Below are positions 59,716 to 64,000 of a stretch of 64,000 nucleotides of DNA, in pieces. Source of the stretch: Thiodiazotropha sp040506195 (lineage in GTDB: Bacteria > Pseudomonadota > Gammaproteobacteria > Chromatiales > Chromatiaceae). The notes under the pieces are model-generated. The model did not search any database and was not told the origin of the DNA. It saw nothing but the letters and a program-made list of their open reading frames with translations. Position 1 is the stretch's first letter; each line of letters starts with the position of its first letter. The translations under genes and the position numbers were made by a program. Location: positions 124,001 to 188,000 of the forward strand of contig JBEVXH010000007.1 of NCBI GenBank assembly GCA_040506195.1. The letters are read 5' to 3'.

Positions 59716-60228
59716 ATGCCAGTTATCAATAGAACGATGGTCGGAGAATCGCTGGTCGGAGACGGCAACGAAGTTGCACATATTGATCTCCTGATCGGTC
59801 CAAGAGGTTCCGCCGCAGAAACAGCCTTCTGTAACGGTCTGGTCAACAACAAGGACGGGTTTACCGCGTTGCTGGCGGTTGTGGCGCCCAACCTGGCCTG
59901 TAAACCCAGCACCATGATGTTCAACAAGGTAACCATCAAAGGGGCCAAGCAAGCGGTACAGATGTTCGGTCCCGCACAACGCGGCGTTGCGATGGCTGTG
60001 GCCGATTGCGTTGAAGACGGCACCATCCCCGCAGATGAGGCTGACGATGTCTTTGTCTGTGTCGGCGTATTCATCCACTGGGAGGCTGAGGATGACGCCA
60101 AGATCCAGGACTACAACTACCAGGCGACCAAGGAGTCGATCAAGCGCGCCGTTGCGGGCGAGCCCAAGGCCAGGGATGTTGTCGCGCAGAAGGGATCGGT
60201 ATCTCATCCCTTTGCGGCACACGACTGA
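59716..60228 (+). CDS. fae: Formaldehyde-activating enzyme Fae
   Basis: 170 residues. The N-terminal GESLVGDGNEVAHIDLLIG contains the active-site His; the rest (NLACKPSTMMFNKVTIKGAKQ, QMFGPAQRGVAMAVADCVEDG) is standard Fae. It condenses formaldehyde with H4MPT to methylene-H4MPT, detoxifying the XoxF product. AAGGAG eight bases before the ATG is the strongest ribosome site in the operon, fitting high expression. Confidence 0.97.
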   Translation: MPVINRTMVGESLVGDGNEVAHIDLLIGPRGSAAETAFCNGLVNNKDGFTALLAVVAPNLACKPSTMMFNKVTIKGAKQAVQMFGPAQRGVAMAVADCVEDGTIPADEADDVFVCVGVFIHWEAEDDAKIQDYNYQATKESIKRAVAGEPKARDVVAQKGSVSHPFAAHD

Positions 60229-60424
60229 CGTTTACTTGATGATGTCGTCATCACAGGGATGTGTCGACGACTGACTCGAAAGGGATCCCCGGCATCTGAA
60301 AGGGCAACAGGTGGTGGCAGGAAGCGTTTAGGTGGTGGTCCGCCGACACAGCAGACTGATAAGGACACAAGCATCTGCCGACGATTCCAGTGGGTTTGTT
60401 ATCAATCGATCGTGGAGGCTGAAT

Positions 60425-61660
60425 ATGCAATGTCTTGAATGTGGCGGTGCGGTCGCCAATCTGGACAACAGCCATTTGCTTCGCTGCTGTTCATTGACGC
60501 TCCAGGAGTACGCCATCCGGCACCACCTGCCTCTGGATCTTCTGATCGATCGAGAACTGTTAAACAGGACAGATGACCCGCAGGACTATCCGCGGCCCAA
60601 GGCCTATCCGTCAGAACAGGCACGAGCCATCTACAGAGGGCTTAAGTGGGGCGGGTTACTCCAGAGAGAGGAGGACTTCACCATTGTGCCTGGGGAGATC
60701 AGGCGGCTTGATATGCTGCTATGGAATCTTCAATGGCTGAGCGAATATGGTTTTCTCTTTCGACAGGAATACAGATATGCGGAAGAGACCCACCGGGTGG
60801 TAGCGGTCAATCGCCTGAAGGTCCCTGCGGCCTATCTGGCACTGAGCGCTGAAGCGCATCTCTCTCCGGTTCCACCCCCCGATTTTTTATTGAGTCTGGC
60901 TGTGCTTGTCGCCCATATCGGCGAACTGCAGGCAGGATACCTGTTTCTGCAACTCCCGGGGCGGGCGGTCAGGGAGACGATAATGACGGAGGCTTACCGC
61001 CACGGTATCGAATTCAGGGAGCTTGATGCTGCAGATCAATCCGACGGGTTACTGCTACGCACCTTGACCCGGTCCGATACGCAACACTTGCTGGCACTGA
61101 TCAATGACGATCTGATGGAGATCCCGTGCGCCATGGAACGGTTCGATCGAAAAACCCCTGAGGTGACAGTGTCCAAGGAGCTGATATTCGATGCCGCTCA
61201 TTTCATTACGGATCATCCGGCGAAGTGCTCCAACCTGCATGGCGGCCGTTATCAGCTGCATGTTAAAGTCAGGGACCGTATCGACCCGGTGACCGGTTGC
61301 GTGGTGGATTACGGATATCTGAAACGGGTGGCGAACAGGCGTGTGATCGACGGGTTCGACCACCATAACCTGAACTACGCCACATCGGAATTGGCATGGC
61401 GGTCGAGTACCGAGATGCTGTGTGTTTTTATCTGGGAGCAGTTGATCGAATATCTTCCCGGGTTGGTTGAATTGCAGTTATATGAAACCACTCAGTCCTG
61501 GTGCAACTACAGCGGCCCCACTCTGGAGGCATTCCGGCAATCCGGCAGCGACAGCCTGTTGACCCATTTCGTCGACGGGAAGCTGGGGGCATCGCAATTA
61601 CGTGACCTGATCAGGGAAAAGCCGCCTACCCTGGAGATTATTGCCAAATCGCAGTCATAG
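60425..61660 (+). CDS. Two-domain protein: Cys-containing N-terminal region fused to a 6-pyruvoyl-tetrahydropterin synthase-like domain
   Basis: 411 residues from ATG 60425. Residues 1-250 are unfamiliar: a short Cys motif CLECGG...LLRCC at the start, then helical sequence. Residues 255-395 match the PTPS/QueD fold: FDAAHF, KCSNLHGG, DPVTGCVVDYGYLK, DHHNLN and ETTQSWCNY. QueD-type enzymes bind zinc with one His in FxAAH and two in HGH; here HGH reads HGG, so one ligand is absent, while the catalytic Cys and DHH remain. It is in the H4MPT operon, so a pterin-precursor step is likely. Confidence 0.78.
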   Translation: MQCLECGGAVANLDNSHLLRCCSLTLQEYAIRHHLPLDLLIDRELLNRTDDPQDYPRPKAYPSEQARAIYRGLKWGGLLQREEDFTIVPGEIRRLDMLLWNLQWLSEYGFLFRQEYRYAEETHRVVAVNRLKVPAAYLALSAEAHLSPVPPPDFLLSLAVLVAHIGELQAGYLFLQLPGRAVRETIMTEAYRHGIEFRELDAADQSDGLLLRTLTRSDTQHLLALINDDLMEIPCAMERFDRKTPEVTVSKELIFDAAHFITDHPAKCSNLHGGRYQLHVKVRDRIDPVTGCVVDYGYLKRVANRRVIDGFDHHNLNYATSELAWRSSTEMLCVFIWEQLIEYLPGLVELQLYETTQSWCNYSGPTLEAFRQSGSDSLLTHFVDGKLGASQLRDLIREKPPTLEIIAKSQS

Positions 61661-61682
61661 TCCTGATGACTGTCAACGGGAT

Positions 61683-62372
61683 CTAGGCATTGATGAAGCG
61701 ATCGATGACCCCGTGATCAATCATTCCCTGGTGGAGGGCGGTGGATAAAAGGGCACCGGCAGCACCGATAGAACGAAGCTGCTGTAAATCCTGTTGATCC
61801 CGAATGCCTCCGGCTGCGTAGAGGCGAAGCCGGGGTTGCAGATTCAGGAATTGTCGTAGCCGGGTGGTGTCGGGACCGGTCGAAGTGCCTACCCGAGACA
61901 GTGACATGATGATCACATCCGGGGGCCAGTAATCCACATGCCGGTCGAGACCGGCCGGCCCCTCGAAGTGGTCGCCATGATAGTCCAGTGAGAGTATGGG
62001 AGAGGGAAGCGATGCAACCAGATGAGCAAGTTGTTCGCAACTGACAATGGATTCCGTACCGATTACCGGGCGTGCAAAGCCGCATAAACGCCCCAGGTCG
62101 GTGAGCCCGTTGTCTACCCACAGGTTTATCTCGGGATACTTCAGGTGGAGAGCGTAGATCAACTCGAGATTCGAGCCGCTGCCACAGATGGCATCGAGGT
62201 CAGCAATATAGAGGGTATCGAATGGATAGAGATCCAACAGTGCCGACAACACCTCCTGCGGTCGACTGGAACGACACAAGGGAGTATCGGCTGCTGCGTA
62301 AGCGTGACGCTTGCCGCCGTCCGCAACAACGACACGGTTATGCATCATATCTATGACTGGTATGAGCTTCAT
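61683..62372 (-). CDS. HisA/HisF-related TIM-barrel protein of C1 clusters
   Basis: 229 residues from ATG 62372; longer frames on this strand run into the divergent gene. KLIPVIDMMHNRVVVADGGKR, DTLYIADLDAICG and LYAAGGIRDQQDL mark the HisA-like barrel. Members of this branch occur in methanogens and H4MPT-using bacteria and are not histidine genes. It is the only minus-strand gene in this operon, convergent with the PTPS fusion and starting 18 bases from the divergent ATP-grasp gene. Confidence 0.85.
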   Translation of the reverse strand: MKLIPVIDMMHNRVVVADGGKRHAYAAADTPLCRSSRPQEVLSALLDLYPFDTLYIADLDAICGSGSNLELIYALHLKYPEINLWVDNGLTDLGRLCGFARPVIGTESIVSCEQLAHLVASLPSPILSLDYHGDHFEGPAGLDRHVDYWPPDVIIMSLSRVGTSTGPDTTRLRQFLNLQPRLRLYAAGGIRDQQDLQQLRSIGAAGALLSTALHQGMIDHGVIDRFINA

Positions 62373-62390
62373 CAACGCGGATAAATAACC

Positions 62391-63395
62391 ATGCGAGTCT
62401 TTGTATTCGAGTATATTACGGGTGGAGGGATGCTGAACAGCCCCTTGCCGCCTTCTCTTGCCGAAGAGGGGGACATTATGCTCAGGGCATTGATTTCCGA
62501 TCTCGCGGAAATCACCGGTATCGAAATCCATACCACCCGTGATGCCCGCCTGAGCAGGCCCGATCTGCCGATCGAGTTCCATATGCTGCACGATCTGGAA
62601 GATTTCGCCATGGCCTGGCAGGAGTGTATGGAAAACGCCGATGCGGTTTGGCCCATCGCGCCGGAGTTCTCAAATGTACTGGAACATATCAGCGAAACCG
62701 TTATAAGCCATGGAAAACTGCTGTTGAACAGTCCGCCGCAGGCCGTACACACCGCATCCAGTAAGCTGATGACTTCCAGTTGCCTGAGGGAAAGCGGTAT
62801 CGCTGTAGTACCAACCTACAGGTACGAGGAGAGGATACCCGATCATCCGGGCAGCTGGGTCATCAAGCCGGATGACGGAGTCGGCTGTCACGGTACCAGA
62901 ATCTGCCGGGACAGAGATGATCTTTATCGGCAATTCGAATCTCTCCCGACGGGCAGCGAGTATGTAATACAGCCGTTCGTTCACGGTACGCCAACCAGTC
63001 TCAATATATTGGCGCGCAAAGGTGAGGCCTTCGTATTGAGCGTCAACCACCAGCGGATAGCCGTAACCGACAACAGATTCGTACTTCTTGGATGTGTTGT
63101 GAATGGCCATTTGAATAAGCGGGCCAGCTTTCACCGGCTTGGGCGAGAGGTGGTGGCCGCTCTGCCGGATCTGTGGGGTATCATAGGGGTCGATATTATC
63201 GATACTGAGAAGGAATTGCAGGTGTTGGAAGTCAACCCGAGAATCACCACATCATATGTCGGACTGAAAGAGTCGACCGGGATGAATCCGGCTTCAATGG
63301 TGCTGGATCTGTTGAATGACAAGCTTCCATTGCCTGATCAGATGCTGCAGGCATCGGTGGTGGATGTGAACCTGGAGTATGCCGGTGCGGCATGA
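62391..63395 (+). CDS. ATP-grasp ligase, probable tyramine-glutamate ligase (MfnD-like)
   Basis: 334 residues. It begins VFVFEYITGGGM, a start shared with MfnD-type ligases. ATP-grasp features: SWVIKPDDGVGCHGTRI, EYVIQPFVHGTPTSLNIL and LQVLEVNPRITTSYVGL. MfnD couples tyramine and glutamate in methanofuran synthesis, the cofactor needed by FhcABCD. Identity as MfnD is by resemblance and context; another acid-amine ligase is possible. Confidence 0.75.
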   Translation: MRVFVFEYITGGGMLNSPLPPSLAEEGDIMLRALISDLAEITGIEIHTTRDARLSRPDLPIEFHMLHDLEDFAMAWQECMENADAVWPIAPEFSNVLEHISETVISHGKLLLNSPPQAVHTASSKLMTSSCLRESGIAVVPTYRYEERIPDHPGSWVIKPDDGVGCHGTRICRDRDDLYRQFESLPTGSEYVIQPFVHGTPTSLNILARKGEAFVLSVNHQRIAVTDNRFVLLGCVVNGHLNKRASFHRLGREVVAALPDLWGIIGVDIIDTEKELQVLEVNPRITTSYVGLKESTGMNPASMVLDLLNDKLPLPDQMLQASVVDVNLEYAGAA

Positions 63396-64000
63396 TGCAG
63401 TATTGGGATGGGACCTCGGTGGCGCCCATACAAAGGCGGCGCTCATCGACAGCCGCGGATGTGTGGAGAGAGTTGAACAGATAGCCTGCCCGCTGTGGCA
63501 GGGAGTGCAGCATCTGGACTCAGGTATCGATTCGGTTGTGGAGAGGATCGGCTATGACAGCGGCCTTAAACACGCGGTCACCATGACGGGTGAACTGGTC
63601 GATCTTTTTCCCGACCGGGATGCCGGTGTAAAGACACTGATCGATACGATGGGCCGCCATTTTTCAAATGACAGCCTGGCGATCTATGCCGGACCCGCCG
63701 GATTCTTGAATCCGGAAAATGCGCTCAGGCATTCACCGCAAGTGGCATCGGCCAATTGGCTCGCCAGCGCATCCTGGGTTGCCGGCCGTCTGCAGGCGGG
63801 CTTGTTGGTCGATGTAGGAAGCACCACCACCGACCTGATAGCATTCGCTGACAAACGGGTGCTGGCATGCGATTATAGTGACCATCAACGGCTGGTCAGT
63901 CAGGCTCTGATCTACACGGGTGTGGTGCGCACACCTTTGATGGCGATTACAGGCAAAGTCCCGTTTGCGGGAGAGTGGGTTTATTTAATGGCGGAACATT
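63385..64000 (+). CDS. Hydantoinase/oxoprolinase-like protein (MfnF-like), 3' truncated by window edge
   Basis: Starts at GTG 63385, 11 bases inside the previous gene; GGAG is seven bases before it, and the frame gives VLGWDLGGAHTKAALID, the expected ASKHA phosphate-1 motif. The later LLVDVGSTTTDLIAF is the second. The frame is open to base 64000 (205 codons). This is the H4MPT-linked C1 family of unknown or MfnF type, the enzyme that joins the furan and tyramine parts of methanofuran in Methanocaldococcus. A nearby ATG at 63392 is out of frame. Confidence 0.75.
   Translation, partial: MRHDAVLGWDLGGAHTKAALIDSRGCVERVEQIACPLWQGVQHLDSGIDSVVERIGYDSGLKHAVTMTGELVDLFPDRDAGVKTLIDTMGRHFSNDSLAIYAGPAGFLNPENALRHSPQVASANWLASASWVAGRLQAGLLVDVGSTTTDLIAFADKRVLACDYSDHQRLVSQALIYTGVVRTPLMAITGKVPFAGEWVYLMAEH

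Overview
The window is a gammaproteobacterial chromosome segment. Gene content and protein style resemble sulfur-oxidising, methylotrophy-capable lineages such as the Sedimenticola / Candidatus Thiodiazotropha group; this placement is inference, because no rRNA or other phylogenetic marker is present. Its theme is C1 metabolism. Taken together the genes encode a nearly self-contained route from methanol to CO2: a lanthanide-type PQQ methanol dehydrogenase (xoxF) with its cytochrome and accessory proteins, PQQ synthesis (pqqABCDE), formaldehyde capture and oxidation on tetrahydromethanopterin (fae, mtdB, mch, fhcBADC) with cofactor-synthesis genes, and an NAD-linked formate dehydrogenase.

Layout. 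1-783: 3' end of an M28 peptidase. 921-6553 (minus): phosphate operon pstS-phoU-pstC-pstA plus two diverged pstB-like genes, behind a Pho-box promoter. 6962-9081: NfeD-type membrane protease and slipin pair. 9142-12787: DmrB-like flavoprotein, an AcoR-type sigma-54 activator, and folP. 12905-15738 (minus): FAD oxidoreductase, DUF2141 protein and GGDEF protein. 16167-16316 (minus): a small ORF with its own intrinsic terminator. 16525-20968 (minus): formate dehydrogenase. 21232-35768: the quinoprotein (xox) region, with a metallohydrolase, a SoxYZ-like carrier, periplasmic proteins of unknown role, beta-propellers, an ABC transporter, a rhodanese-like protein, xoxJ, xoxG and xoxF. 36824-37789: prolyl aminopeptidase. 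38134-41338 (minus): pqqABCDE. 41876-48079 (minus): a tightly overlapping five-gene operon joining a corrinoid protein, a UroD-fold methyltransferase-like protein and a DUF1638 protein to a hybrid histidine kinase and an HD-GYP response regulator. 48539-53215 (minus): fhcBADC. 53773-64000: mtdB-mch-fae operon with pterin and methanofuran biosynthesis genes, running off the end.

Regulation. Two perfect sigma-54 promoters (TGGCAC-N5-TTGC) lie in the right orientation upstream of xoxF and of the formate dehydrogenase genes. A one-mismatch copy precedes fhcBADC, and weaker copies precede other C1 genes. The AcoR-type activator encoded at 9815-11773 is an obvious candidate partner. Strong hairpins without a U-tract follow the first gene of the pst, pqq and xoxF operons.

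Mobile DNA. A short TA-flanked inverted-repeat element (MITE-like) has one complete copy at 23834-24102 and several partial ends. At three places its end supplies the TAG stop codon of a neighbouring gene. I saw no tRNA, rRNA, CRISPR array or intact transposase gene.
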